A DNA stretch of 64,000 nucleotides from Clostridia bacterium (GTDB lineage Bacteria > Bacillota > Clostridia > Christensenellales > Aristaeellaceae). Of the stretch, positions 25,210 through 33,678 are shown one piece after another. The notes beneath the pieces are model-generated. The model made no database searches and was not told where the DNA came from. It saw only the letters and a list, made by a program, of their open reading frames with translations. The stretch lies in contig JAFXZS010000001.1 in NCBI GenBank assembly GCA_017541105.1, positions 89,727 through 153,726 of the forward strand, in the 5' to 3' direction. The number at the start of each line of letters is the position of its first letter. Within the stretch, counting starts at the first letter, position 1. The translations under genes were made by a program, and so were the position numbers.

Positions 25210-26394
25210 TTGATTTATGCTGATAACGCCGCAACAACAAAAATGAGCGATGCGGCTGTGGAGGCCATGCTGGCCGCCGTTCGCGAGAATTACGGAAACC
25301 CATCCAGCCTGTACAGTACCGGCCAGCGGGCAAAGGAAGCGCTGGAAGAAGCCCGCCGGACCATCGCGGCCGTGATCGGGGCAGAGCCCCGTGAGATTCT
25401 GTTCACTTCAGGAGGCAGCGAATCGGATAACCAGGCCATTCTGTCCGCCGCGGCAGAAGGCCGAAGGAACGGGAAAACGCATATCCTTTCCTCGGCGTTT
25501 GAGCATCACGCGGTGCTGCATACGCTGGAGAAACTGAAGAAGGAAGGCTTTGATATCACCCTGCTGGACGTGCATGAAAACGGGATCGTCCGTCCGGAGG
25601 AAGTGAAGGCCGCGATCCGGGAAGATACCTGCCTGGTTACGATCATGTATGCCAACAACGAGATCGGAACCATTCAGCCGATTCGGGAGATCGGAGCCAT
25701 CTGCCGGGAACGGGGGGTGCTGTTCCACACGGACGCGGTGCAGGCCGTCGGGCATATCCCGGTTCACACGAAAGAGGACGGGGTGGATCTGCTTTCCGCT
25801 TCCGCGCACAAGTTCCACGGCCCCAAAGGAGTCGGCTTTCTGTACGCGCGGAAAGGGGTGCGCCTGACGAACCTGATTGAGGGAGGCGCGCAGGAAAACG
25901 GGAAACGCGCCGGAACCGAGAATGTTCCGGGAATCGTCGCCATGGCCGCGGCGCTGCAGGAAGCGGACGCGCAAATGCGGCAGGGGGCTGCCGCCCTGGC
26001 GGAGAAAAGAGACAGGCTGATCCGGGGCCTGAAACGGATTCCCCACGCCGCGCTGAACGGGGATGAAACGCGCAGGCTTCCGGGAAATGTGAATTTCTGC
26101 TTTGAGGGCATCGAAGGGGAATCCCTGCTGCTTCTGCTGGATGACAAGGGGATCGAAGCATCATCAGGCAGCGCCTGTACATCCGGATCCCTGGATCCGA
26201 GCCATGTGCTGCTGGCAATCGGCCGGGTCCATGATGTTGCCCACGGATCGCTCCGGCTGAGCATCGGAGAAGAACTGACGGACGCGGATCTGGATTATAT
26301 CATCCAGTCAGTGGCGGAGACTGTGGAATACCTGAGAAGCTTTTCACCGATCTGGCGTGACCTGGAGAGCGGGAAAAAACCGCACTTACTGTAA
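25210..26394 (+). CDS. nifS: Cysteine desulfurase (NifS/IscS type)
   Basis: A 394-residue PLP enzyme that removes sulfur from cysteine and passes it on as persulfide for Fe-S clusters. It starts IYADNAATTKMSDAAVEAM, has FTSGGSESDNQAIL, HTDAVQAVGHIPV, the PLP lysine in SASAHKFHGPKGVGF (near 200), and the persulfide cysteine in SSGSACTSGS (near 323) on the short NifS-like loop. TTG 25210 is chosen because GGGGAGG lies about 10 bases upstream; GTG 25201 is too close to it. nifU follows after 14 bases, so the pair forms a minimal cluster-building operon supplying the many Fe-S proteins encoded in the window. Confidence 0.95.
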   Translation: MIYADNAATTKMSDAAVEAMLAAVRENYGNPSSLYSTGQRAKEALEEARRTIAAVIGAEPREILFTSGGSESDNQAILSAAAEGRRNGKTHILSSAFEHHAVLHTLEKLKKEGFDITLLDVHENGIVRPEEVKAAIREDTCLVTIMYANNEIGTIQPIREIGAICRERGVLFHTDAVQAVGHIPVHTKEDGVDLLSASAHKFHGPKGVGFLYARKGVRLTNLIEGGAQENGKRAGTENVPGIVAMAAALQEADAQMRQGAAALAEKRDRLIRGLKRIPHAALNGDETRRLPGNVNFCFEGIEGESLLLLLDDKGIEASSGSACTSGSLDPSHVLLAIGRVHDVAHGSLRLSIGEELTDADLDYIIQSVAETVEYLRSFSPIWRDLESGKKPHLL

Positions 26395-26408
26395 GAGGAG
26401 GCTGCATT

Positions 26409-26801
26409 ATGGCATTATACAGCGAAAAAGTGATGGATCATTTCCGGAATCCGAGAAACGTGGGCGTCATTGAGGACGCGAACGGCATCGGGGAAGTCGG
26501 GAACGCAAAATGCGGGGATATCATGAAGATGTACCTGAAGATCGAAGATGAGATCATTCAGGATGTAAAATTTGAGACCTTCGGATGCGGCAGCGCGATC
26601 GCTTCCAGTTCCATGGCAACGGAGCTGATCAAGGGAAAACCCGTGTCGGAAGCCATGAAGCTGACCAATCAGGCGGTGGCGGAAGCGCTGGACGGGCTGC
26701 CGGCCTATAAAATGCACTGTTCCGTTCTGGCGGAGGAAGCAATTCACGCGGCGCTGGAGGATTATCGCAGCCGGACGGAAAAAATCCATAAACCCTATTG
26801 A
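26409..26801 (+). CDS. nifU: Fe-S cluster assembly scaffold, NifU/IscU type
   Basis: A 130-residue scaffold on which NifS-derived sulfur and iron are assembled. The three cluster cysteines are present: Cys35 (NAKCGD), Cys60 (GCGSAIASSS) and Cys104 (MHCSVLAEEAI). It starts YSEKVMDHFRNPRNVG as usual. It is the short single-domain form, lacking the ferredoxin and NFU domains of full nitrogenase NifU. RBS AGAGGAGG precedes ATG 26409. Its stop codon lies in the -35 box of the next promoter. Confidence 0.95.
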   Translation: MALYSEKVMDHFRNPRNVGVIEDANGIGEVGNAKCGDIMKMYLKIEDEIIQDVKFETFGCGSAIASSSMATELIKGKPVSEAMKLTNQAVAEALDGLPAYKMHCSVLAEEAIHAALEDYRSRTEKIHKPY

Positions 26802-26826
26802 CATAGTAGGCAAATGGTGATATGAT
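26798..26826 (+). promoter_or_regulatory. Promoter of the cysteine leader / metY unit
   Basis: TTGACA (26798-26803), 17-base spacer, TATGAT (26821-26826). The surrounding bases, including AGTAGGCAA, are nearly those of the nifS promoter. Confidence 0.8.
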
Positions 26827-26857
26827 GCAGACAAGCTGATGAGAGGAGGCGCCGGAA

Positions 26858-26977
26858 ATGTTCGTGAAGGGCGGTCAGAGCATGATGTGTTGTCGAATGC
26901 AGTTCTCCCGGGCATGTACTGTGGCAGGGGCGTTCGGCCTGTATCCTGTGCGCCTCCGGATTACACGATGTTGCTGA
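26858..26977 (+). CDS. Polycysteine leader peptide (39 residues), attenuation candidate
   Basis: A short frame, ATG 26858 to TGA 26977, with a good SD (GAGAGGAGG) about 8 bases upstream and a consensus promoter in front. The peptide has five Cys in 39 residues, in two pairs and one single: MMCCR at 9-13, RAC at 18-20, and the last residues RCC. A rho-independent terminator starts 26 bases after the stop, directly before metY. This matches a classical leader-peptide attenuator, in which ribosome stalling at Cys codons reports cysteine shortage. It is not a domain protein. Confidence 0.7.
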   Translation: MFVKGGQSMMCCRMQFSRACTVAGAFGLYPVRLRITRCC

Positions 26978-27002
26978 GCCGTGTTCATCCTGATGCCTTT
27001 GC

Positions 27003-27035
27003 CCGGGAGCTTCCGTAACAAGCCCCCGGTTTTTT
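27003..27035 (+). terminator. Attenuator terminator before metY
   Basis: CCGGGAGCTT (27003-27012) pairs with AAGCCCCCGG (27020-27029) with one mismatch and a 7-base loop. It is followed by six T (27030-27035). It lies between the polycysteine ORF and metY, so read-through must be regulated for metY expression from the upstream promoter. Confidence 0.85.
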
Positions 27036-27080
27036 ATGCCGGATCAAGGACAGAAAAAAAGGAAAAAGGAGAAATGGATC

Positions 27081-28367
27081 ATGAGCAATTACAGATTTGA
27101 AACACTGCAGCTTCATGTGGGGCAGGAACAGCCGGATCCGGCAACAGATGCCCGGGCCGTACCGATTTATCAGACAACTTCCTATGTGTTCAGGAACAGC
27201 CGGCATGCCGCCGACCGCTTCGGCCTCGCGGACGCGGGCAATATCTACGGCCGGCTGACCAATTCCACCCAGGAGGTGCTGGAGAAGCGCATCGCGGCTC
27301 TGGAGGGCGGAAGCGCTGCCCTGGCAGTGGCATCCGGAGCGGCAGCCATCACCTATACCGTTCAGGCGCTGGCTGCCGGCGGCGGCCACATCGTGGCCCA
27401 GAAAACCATTTACGGGGGAAGCTTCAATCTCCTGGGGCACACACTGCCGCAGTACGGCATTGAAACCACCTTCGTCAACGCCCACGACCTCCGGGAAGTG
27501 GAAGGGGCCATCCGGGAAAACACCCGGGCGATCTATCTGGAAACGCTGGGGAATCCCAACAGCGATATTCCGGACATAGACGCGATCGCTGAGATCGCGC
27601 ACCGCCACGGGCTTCCGCTGGTGATTGACAACACGTTCGGTACCCCTTACCTGATCCGGCCGATTGAGCACGGCGCGGATATCGTGGTGCACTCCGCGAC
27701 CAAGTTTATCGGCGGGCACGGCACGACACTGGGCGGAATCATCGTGGAATCCGGAAAGTTCAACTGGAAAGCCGGCGGAAAGTATCCGAACATCGCGGAT
27801 CCGAATCCGAGTTACCACGGCGTTTCCTTCTATGACGCGGTCGGTCCGGCAGCCTTTGTGACCTATATCCGGGCCATCCTGCTGCGGGATACCGGCGCGG
27901 CCATTTCTCCCTTCAATGCCTTCCTGCTGCTGCAGGGCGTGGAAACGCTTTCCCTCCGGCTGGACAGGCATGCGGAGAATACCCGGAAGGTGGTGGAATA
28001 CCTGCGGAACCATCCGTCGGTGGAAAAGGTCAACCATCCCTCCCTGCCGGACCATCCGGATCACGCCCTGTACGAAAAGTATTTTCCGAACGGCGGCGCA
28101 TCGATCTTCACCTTTGAGATCAAGGGCGGGCAGAAGGAAGCCTGGACGTTTATCGACCATCTGGAAATCTTCTCCCTGCTGGCCAATGTGGCGGACGTGA
28201 AGAGCCTTGTGATTCATCCGGCTTCCACCACGCATTCCCAGCTTTCAGAGGAGGAACTGCTGGACCAGGGAATCAAGCCGAATACCATCCGGCTTTCCAT
28301 CGGAACAGAGCATATAGACGATATCATCGCGGACCTGGAAAAAGGATTCCGGGCCGCAAACAGCTGA
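27081..28367 (+). CDS. metY: O-acetylhomoserine aminocarboxypropyltransferase / cysteine synthase
   Basis: A 428-residue PLP enzyme of the Cys/Met metabolism family, which joins sulfide to O-acetylhomoserine to give homocysteine and can also act on O-acetylserine. It starts FETLQLHVGQEQPDPATDAR, then AVPIYQTTSYVF, and has the PLP lysine in HSATKFIGGHGTT (Lys208), the long NPNPSYHG-type loop (IADPNPSYHGVSF) typical of MetY rather than MetB/MetC, and the closing HPASTTHSQL and IRLSIGTEHIDD. RBS AAAGGAGA precedes ATG 27081. It lies behind a cysteine-codon leader and attenuator, and ahead of cysK. Confidence 0.95.
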   Translation: MSNYRFETLQLHVGQEQPDPATDARAVPIYQTTSYVFRNSRHAADRFGLADAGNIYGRLTNSTQEVLEKRIAALEGGSAALAVASGAAAITYTVQALAAGGGHIVAQKTIYGGSFNLLGHTLPQYGIETTFVNAHDLREVEGAIRENTRAIYLETLGNPNSDIPDIDAIAEIAHRHGLPLVIDNTFGTPYLIRPIEHGADIVVHSATKFIGGHGTTLGGIIVESGKFNWKAGGKYPNIADPNPSYHGVSFYDAVGPAAFVTYIRAILLRDTGAAISPFNAFLLLQGVETLSLRLDRHAENTRKVVEYLRNHPSVEKVNHPSLPDHPDHALYEKYFPNGGASIFTFEIKGGQKEAWTFIDHLEIFSLLANVADVKSLVIHPASTTHSQLSEEELLDQGIKPNTIRLSIGTEHIDDIIADLEKGFRAANS

Positions 28368-28392
28368 CAGACGGTAAAAAACCCATTATAAT
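28364..28392 (+). promoter_or_regulatory. Internal promoter for cysK
   Basis: CTGACA (28364-28369), 17-base spacer, TATAAT (28387-28392), straddling the metY stop. cysK can thus be made independently of the metY attenuator. Confidence 0.6.
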
Positions 28393-28423
28393 ACAGGAGC
28401 AACAATAAAAGGAGGAAGGAACC

Positions 28424-29356
28424 ATGTCCAATATTTACAAAGGAACGCTTGGCCTGATCGGGAATACTCCCCTGGTGGAGGTTGCCAATATCGAAAAGGA
28501 ACTGAACCTGAAGGCGACGGTGCTGGTAAAGCTTGAGTACTTCAATCCCGCCGGAAGCGTAAAGGACCGTATCGCAAAGGCGATGATCGAGGACGCGGAA
28601 GCCCGGGGCCTGCTGAAGGAAGGTTCCGTGATCATTGAGCCCACCAGCGGCAATACGGGCATCGGGCTTGCGGCCATTGCCGCTGCCAAGGGCTACAGGA
28701 TTATCCTGACGATGCCGGAAACGATGAGCGTGGAGCGCAGGAATATCCTTAAAGCCTACGGCGCCGAACTGGTGCTGACCGAAGGCGCAAAGGGAATGAA
28801 AGGCGCCATCGCGAAGGCGGAAGAACTGGCGAAGGAGATTCCGGGCAGCTTTATTCCCGGCCAGTTTGTCAACCCGGCAAATCCGGCCATTCATAAGGCG
28901 ACCACGGGGCCTGAAATCTGGAGGGATACGGACGGGAAGGTCGATATCTTTATCGCCGGCGTCGGAACGGGCGGCACCGTGACCGGCACAGGCGAGTACC
29001 TGAAGGAACAGAATCCGGCCGTGAAGGTCGTGGCGATTGAGCCGGAAGATTCCCCGGTGCTGTCGGAAGGCCGTGCGGGTGCGCATAAGATTCAGGGAAT
29101 CGGCGCGGGCTTTGTGCCGGACGTGCTGAACACGAAGGTTTACGACGAGGTCTTTAAGGCATCCAACGCGGACGCTTTTGCGACGGCAAAACTGCTGGCG
29201 AGAAAAGAAGGCATCTCCGTCGGGATTTCCTCCGGCGCGGCGCTCTTCGGCGCCATTGAACTGGCCAGGCGGCCTGAAAACGAGGGGAAAGTGATCGTGG
29301 CGCTGCTTCCCGACAGCGGTGACCGGTATTATTCCACCCCCCTGTTTACCGAATAA
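28424..29356 (+). CDS. cysK: Cysteine synthase A (O-acetylserine thiol-lyase)
   Basis: A 310-residue PLP enzyme making cysteine from O-acetylserine and sulfide. Present are the PLP lysine Lys47 in [11 protein letters not shown], the substrate loop PTSGNTG (73-79), [17 protein letters not shown], and the PLP phosphate-binding glycine loop. The C-terminus [15 protein letters not shown] and [15 protein letters not shown] is the standard CysK end. RBS AAAGGAGG precedes the ATG. It lies with nifS-nifU and metY in a sulfur-assimilation block. No serine acetyltransferase gene (cysE) is in the window. Confidence 0.96.
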   Translation: MSNIYKGTLGLIGNTPLVEVANIEKELNLKATVLVKLEYFNPAGSVKDRIAKAMIEDAEARGLLKEGSVIIEPTSGNTGIGLAAIAAAKGYRIILTMPETMSVERRNILKAYGAELVLTEGAKGMKGAIAKAEELAKEIPGSFIPGQFVNPANPAIHKATTGPEIWRDTDGKVDIFIAGVGTGGTVTGTGEYLKEQNPAVKVVAIEPEDSPVLSEGRAGAHKIQGIGAGFVPDVLNTKVYDEVFKASNADAFATAKLLARKEGISVGISSGAALFGAIELARRPENEGKVIVALLPDSGDRYYSTPLFTE

Positions 29357-29385
29357 ACGCTTCACTATCCATGTAAAACGCATTT

Positions 29386-29417
29386 CAAAACGCGCGTCCC
29401 GGCGGATGCGCGTTTTG
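29386..29417 (+). terminator. Terminator after cysK
   Basis: CAAAACGCGC (29386-29395) pairs with GCGCGTTTTG (29408-29417), followed by a T-rich tail. Confidence 0.75.
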
Positions 29418-29422
29418 CTTTG

Positions 29423-29451
29423 TTGACCATCTCCGTTGAAGATGGTATGAT
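29423..29451 (+). promoter_or_regulatory. Promoter with internal dyad before the sugar kinase
   Basis: TTGACC (29423-29428), 17-base spacer, TATGAT (29446-29451). ACCATC (29427-29432) and GATGGT (29441-29446) form an inverted repeat across the spacer, which could be a repressor site. Confidence 0.6.
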
Positions 29452-29513
29452 AAATAAAACATCTGACGGGTGACCGATATTTGACGAATATGCTGAAAGC
29501 AGGAGAAAACAGA

Positions 29514-30473
29514 ATGTATGATGTGATTGCGCTGGGAGAACTGCTGATTGATTTCGCGCCTTGTTCCGTCAGCGACACGGGGTATCCGGTGCTCGCGGCC
29601 AACCCCGGAGGCGCGCCGGGGAACTTCCTGGCCGCGCTTGCCCGATACGGATGCAGCACGGCGATGATCGGAAAGGTGGGGGAGGACACCTTCGGAAAAC
29701 TGCTGATCCGGACAGCGAAGGACGCGGGGATCGATCCTGCCGGCATTGTCATGGATCCGGCGGTTTTTACCACGCTGGCCTTTGTTTCGCTGGATGCTTC
29801 CGGGAACCGGGACTTCAGTTTTGCCCGGAAACCCGGGGCCGATACCTGCCTGACGCCGGCGGAAGTGGACGAATCGCTGTTTGAAGGCGCGAAGGTGTTC
29901 CACTTCGGGACCCTGTCGCTGACGGACGAGCCCGCCGCGTCCGCGACCCGGTATGCCGTGAAACTGGCGAAGGAACGGAAGATGCTGATCAGCGTGGATC
30001 CGAATCTGCGCAAGCCGCTGTGGAAACGGGAGGAAGACGCGAAGGCGGCCATGGAATGGAGTCTGCACCAGGCGGATATCGTCAAGATCAGCGATGAGGA
30101 AATCTCCTGGTTATGGGGCCTGTCCCCGGAGGAAGGCGCGCGGAAGCTGCTGGAAGAGTACGGCGTATCGCTGGTCTACGCGACCCTGGGCCCGAAGGGC
30201 AGCCATGCCGCCACCCGCTCCCGGAAGGTTACGGTGCCGAGCCCCGCGGGGATTCATGTGGTGGATACGACCGGCGCGGGGGATATCTTCGGCGGCAGCG
30301 CGATGAGCCAGCTGATTCAGTGCGGGAAACATCCGGCGGATCTGACAGAAGAGGAACTGGAGCGCATTGTTCGTTTCGCGTGCACGGCGGCCAGCCTTTC
30401 CACCCAGAAGCACGGCGGAATCACGAGCGTGCCCGCTCCGGAGGAAATCCGTAAGCTCATCGGCGGCATATGA
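29514..30473 (+). CDS. PfkB-family sugar kinase (fructokinase-like)
   Basis: A 319-residue ribokinase-fold kinase. It begins YDVIALGELLIDFAP, has NPGGAPGNFLAALARYG (PfkB signature 1), GEDTFGKLL, and the catalytic stretch VVDTTGAGDIFGGSAM (anion hole and base Asp). The pattern fits fructokinases or 2-keto-3-deoxygluconate-type kinases; fructose is most likely from the GELLIDF start, but this is not proven. RBS AGGAG precedes ATG 29514. It is a single-gene unit with its own promoter and dyad, between cysK and the Rnf operon. Confidence 0.9.
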   Translation: MYDVIALGELLIDFAPCSVSDTGYPVLAANPGGAPGNFLAALARYGCSTAMIGKVGEDTFGKLLIRTAKDAGIDPAGIVMDPAVFTTLAFVSLDASGNRDFSFARKPGADTCLTPAEVDESLFEGAKVFHFGTLSLTDEPAASATRYAVKLAKERKMLISVDPNLRKPLWKREEDAKAAMEWSLHQADIVKISDEEISWLWGLSPEEGARKLLEEYGVSLVYATLGPKGSHAATRSRKVTVPSPAGIHVVDTTGAGDIFGGSAMSQLIQCGKHPADLTEEELERIVRFACTAASLSTQKHGGITSVPAPEEIRKLIGGI

Positions 30474-30564
30474 CCCGGTATGTGCCCGTTTCCCGCGCCG
30501 CGGCGGCGGTGCGAAGGCGCTTCACCGGGAGATCAGGGAAGAAAAAGCAGGGAAGCCATTACGG

Positions 30565-30585
30565 CGCCCGCCCAAACGGCGGGCG
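30565..30585 (+). terminator. GC-rich hairpin after the sugar kinase (weak terminator)
   Basis: CGCCCGCC (30565-30572) and GGCGGGCG (30578-30585) with a CAAAC loop, followed only by TATTT. The gap 30474-30795 otherwise holds the rnf promoter and leader, and no gene. Confidence 0.45.
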
Positions 30586-30659
30586 TATTTGGCGGACAGG
30601 GATTCCGGCGGTTCAGGGAGGCCGGGCCGGCTGATTACGGCACAAAGCCGATGCCGTGC

Positions 30660-30764
30660 TTTACTTTCCTGAATTTGTCTGGTAAAATATAGATAATCAG
30701 AACATCACAGCTTCGGCACGGCACAGGGATCATCCCAGGATTTCATCCCAGGGTCAGCTGTGCC
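30660..30764 (+). promoter_or_regulatory. rnf promoter and structured leader
   Basis: TTTACT (30660-30665), 17-base spacer, TAAAAT (30683-30688). The leader holds a long-range stem GGCACAG (30720-30726) with CTGTGCC (30758-30764), with GGGAT/ATCCC inside, just before the rnfC SD. No known riboswitch is recognised. Confidence 0.5.
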
Positions 30765-30795
30765 TCGGCGGGATGGGGAAAGGAGTCGGCATACA

Positions 30796-32145
30796 GTGAG
30801 AAATACTTTTCGCGGCGGCGTTCATCCGGAAGAGCGAAAGGAGCTGAGCCGGGAAGCGCGGCTGCGCCTGTTTAATCCCAGTGGAGAGATGGTATTCCCC
30901 CTGCAGCAGCATATCGGGAAGCCCGCGAAGCCTCTGGTACAGAAGGGGGACGCGGTGCTGGTCGGCCAGCGGATCGCGGAGGCGGACGGAATGGTTTCCG
31001 CGCATATCTATTCCAGCTGTTCCGGCAAGGTAAAGGCAGTGGAGAAACGTCGGGTCCTCAGCGGAGACATGGCGGAATGCATCGTGATTGACAATGACGG
31101 GCAGTTTACCTGCGCGGCGGATTACTCCGTCCGCGACAGCGAAAGCAACCTGTCCGTCAACGAGATCGTGCAGCGGGTGCAGGACGCGGGCGTGGTCGGC
31201 CTCGGCGGCGCCGGTTTTCCGACCCATGTCAAGCTGCGGCCGAAGAATCCGGACGCGATTGAGTACGTCATCGCCAACGGCGCGGAATGCGAACCGTATC
31301 TGACCTGCAACGATCAGCTGATGCGGACCAACGCGCCGGCGATCGTGGAAGGCCTGGAGCTGGTGCTGCGCCTGTTCCCCAACGCGGAAGGCGTGATCTG
31401 CATCGAGGACAATAAGCCCGAAGCCATTCACGCAATGGAGATCGCGGCTTCCGGGAAGCAGCGGATCAGCGTGCGCACCATGATCACCAAGTATCCGCAG
31501 GGCGGTGAGCGGAGCCTGATCCAGGCGGTGACCGGGGTGGATTTCCCGATCAGCAAACTGCCGGCGGATGTGGGCTGCATCGTCCAGAACGTAGGCACCC
31601 TGTACGCGATTCAGCGGGCGGTACTGTACCATGAACCCCTCTTCAGCCAGTGCTTTACACTGACGGGCGAGGCCGTGGCGGAGCCGGCCAACTTCATGGT
31701 CCGGGTGGGCACTTCCTACCGGGAGCTGCTGGAAGCAAACGGCGGGCTGAAACCCGGCACGGAGGCGGTCAAAGCGCTGGCAGGCGGCCCCATGATGGGC
31801 GTCGCCATGGGCTCCCTGGATGTACCGATTCAAAAACAGAACAACGGGCTGACGCTGCTGGCGGAGGATCCGGTGGCGCAGGCGGAAAAGCTGATGACCG
31901 CCTGCCTGCACTGCGGACGGTGCACGACGGTATGCCCGGTCGGCCTGATGCCGCAGCTGATGGCGGACGCGGCGATCGCCGGGGACCTGGACAGATATGA
32001 AAGGAAGCTGTATGGCCTGGAATGCATCCAGTGCGGCAGCTGCACGGTGGCCTGCCCCGCGAAGCGTCCGCTGATGCAGACCTTCAAACAGGCCAAGGCG
32101 GAAATACAGGCAAAGAAAAAGCGTGAAGGAGGCGGTCAGAAATGA
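30796..32145 (+). CDS. rnfC: Rnf complex subunit RnfC
   Basis: A 449-residue peripheral subunit of the ion-pumping ferredoxin:NAD+ oxidoreductase, thought to hold FMN and the NAD site. It starts RNTFRGGVHPEERKELS, has a lipoyl-like N-terminal domain, VVGLGGAGFPTHVKL (the Gly-rich NADH/FMN region) and NGAECEPYLTCND. Near the end are two [4Fe-4S] motifs, CLHCGRCTTVCPVG and CIQCGSCTVACPAK. The start is GTG 30796 with AAAGGAG upstream. The stop overlaps the start of the next gene (ATGA). It is the first gene of an rnfC-DG-E-A-B operon. Confidence 0.95.
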   Translation: MRNTFRGGVHPEERKELSREARLRLFNPSGEMVFPLQQHIGKPAKPLVQKGDAVLVGQRIAEADGMVSAHIYSSCSGKVKAVEKRRVLSGDMAECIVIDNDGQFTCAADYSVRDSESNLSVNEIVQRVQDAGVVGLGGAGFPTHVKLRPKNPDAIEYVIANGAECEPYLTCNDQLMRTNAPAIVEGLELVLRLFPNAEGVICIEDNKPEAIHAMEIAASGKQRISVRTMITKYPQGGERSLIQAVTGVDFPISKLPADVGCIVQNVGTLYAIQRAVLYHEPLFSQCFTLTGEAVAEPANFMVRVGTSYRELLEANGGLKPGTEAVKALAGGPMMGVAMGSLDVPIQKQNNGLTLLAEDPVAQAEKLMTACLHCGRCTTVCPVGLMPQLMADAAIAGDLDRYERKLYGLECIQCGSCTVACPAKRPLMQTFKQAKAEIQAKKKREGGGQK

Positions 32146-33677
32146 ACGGCATGCTGAATCTTTCCTCCGCGCCTCACACGCGGGACAAATGGACAACCCC
32201 GTACATCATGCGCATGGTCACGCTGAGCCTGCTGCCGGCAACCATCGTCGGGATCCTGGTGCACGGCTGGAACGCCTTCGGCATCGTCGCGCTGGCCATC
32301 GTGTCGGCAGTGGCGTCCGAGTGGTGCTTCAACAAAATCTGCCGTAAGCCGGACACGATCTGGGACGGCAGCGCGGTGGTCACGGGACTGCTGCTGGCCC
32401 TGAGCCTCGGGCCGCAGACGCCCCTGTATATTCCCGTGATCGGATCGGTTTTTGCGATCGTGGTCTGCAAGGGATGCTTCGGCGGCCTGGGCAAGAACTT
32501 CATCAACCCGGCCCTGGCGGCCCGGTGCTTCCTGCTGATCTCCTTCGCCAACGCGATGACGATCAAGCCTTCGCTGGACGCAATCGCAACCGCGACGCCG
32601 GTGGGCGCCCTGAAGGCCTTTGAGCAGGTAGACATTACAAAGATGTTCCTGGGTACGGCGGACGGCGTGATCGGCGGTTCCATCCTGGCGCTGCTGGTGG
32701 GCGGCCTGCTGCTGTGGAGCCTGGACATTATCCACGGCCAGATCTGCTTCTCCGTGCTGATCGGATTCACCCTGCTGATCGGCCTGTTCGGCGGGGAAGG
32801 ATTCGCGCCGGGATTCCTGCTGGCACATCTGTGCGGCGGCGGCGTGGTGATGGGCGCCTTCTTCATGGCGACGGACTATGTGACCAGCCCGGTCAGCCGG
32901 CTGGGGCAGTTCATCTACGGCTGCCTGATCGGTGTGCTGGGCGGCATTTTCCGGCTGTGGGGTAACACGGCGGACTCCTTCAGTTACGCGATCATTATCG
33001 GAAACGTCTGCACCCCCCTGATTGACACGTATATCGTTCAGAAACCCCTTGCGTACCGGAAGATCGGAAAGACCCGCAGGGTCAAGCGGGAACCGTTCCG
33101 GATTCCGAAGCCGGTGATCGCGCTGACGCTGATTGCCGCGCTGGCCGGCGTGGCGCTGAGCGGTGTCTTCTCCGTTACCAAGGATCCGATTGAAAAGCAG
33201 GAGCTGGCCGCCAAGACCGCGTCCTACAAGGAAGTGTGCCCCGACGCGGCAACGTTCGAAGTGCCGGACGGCGCGGAGGAGAAGCTGCAGGAGGCGGCGG
33301 GCAGTACAACCCGGGTGAACGAGGCCTATATCGCGAAGGACGCGGCGGGCAATACCATCGGATACGCGCTGAACGTCAGCTCCAAGGGCTTCGGCGGCGA
33401 TGTGACCCTGGCGCTGGGCCTGACCGCGGACGGCTCCATTACGGGCATTTCCTTTACGGAGCTGAACGAAACCGCCGGCCTTGGCATGCGGGCGGATGAA
33501 CCCGCGTTCAAGGAACAGTTCGCCGGCAAGAGCGGTACGCTGAACCTGGTGAAGGGCGACGCGGGCGACGGAGAGATCAGCGCCATCACAGGCGCCTCCG
33601 TAACCTCCAACGCGGTGATCAACGCGGTGAACGAAGGCCTCAGCTTCTACGAGACGGTATTGAAGGGAGGCAACTGA
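32142..33677 (+). CDS. rnfD/rnfG: RnfD-RnfG fusion protein
   Basis: A 511-residue fusion. Residues 1-310 are RnfD: about nine membrane helices and the FMN-attachment region SLDAIATATPVG, where Thr152 is the expected acceptor. Residues about 320-345 are one more helix (IALTLIAALAGVALSGVF), followed by an RnfG FMN-binding domain outside the membrane: GFGGDVTLALGLTADG, ETAGLGMRADEPAFKEQF, and SAITGASVTSN (480-490). The usual Asp of DxxTGAT is Ser, and the acceptor position is Ser486. RnfD and RnfG are adjacent separate genes in the standard order. Here one frame fixes them one-to-one. No stop or slippery site is seen at the junction. Confidence 0.92.
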   Translation: MNGMLNLSSAPHTRDKWTTPYIMRMVTLSLLPATIVGILVHGWNAFGIVALAIVSAVASEWCFNKICRKPDTIWDGSAVVTGLLLALSLGPQTPLYIPVIGSVFAIVVCKGCFGGLGKNFINPALAARCFLLISFANAMTIKPSLDAIATATPVGALKAFEQVDITKMFLGTADGVIGGSILALLVGGLLLWSLDIIHGQICFSVLIGFTLLIGLFGGEGFAPGFLLAHLCGGGVVMGAFFMATDYVTSPVSRLGQFIYGCLIGVLGGIFRLWGNTADSFSYAIIIGNVCTPLIDTYIVQKPLAYRKIGKTRRVKREPFRIPKPVIALTLIAALAGVALSGVFSVTKDPIEKQELAAKTASYKEVCPDAATFEVPDGAEEKLQEAAGSTTRVNEAYIAKDAAGNTIGYALNVSSKGFGGDVTLALGLTADGSITGISFTELNETAGLGMRADEPAFKEQFAGKSGTLNLVKGDAGDGEISAITGASVTSNAVINAVNEGLSFYETVLKGGN

Positions 33678-33678
33678 G

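Noticed and set aside
26828-27080. SAM or other sulfur riboswitch before metY
   Set aside because: The conserved S-box core is not found. The leader ORF plus terminator explains the region better.
28214-30085. Long minus-strand frame of 623 codons
   Set aside because: It lies opposite cysK and the PfkB kinase, both of which have full motifs. It shows no recognisable domain.
30754-32196. Minus-strand frame of 480 codons opposite rnfC
   Set aside because: Shadow of rnfC, whose Fe-S motifs and SD fix the true strand.
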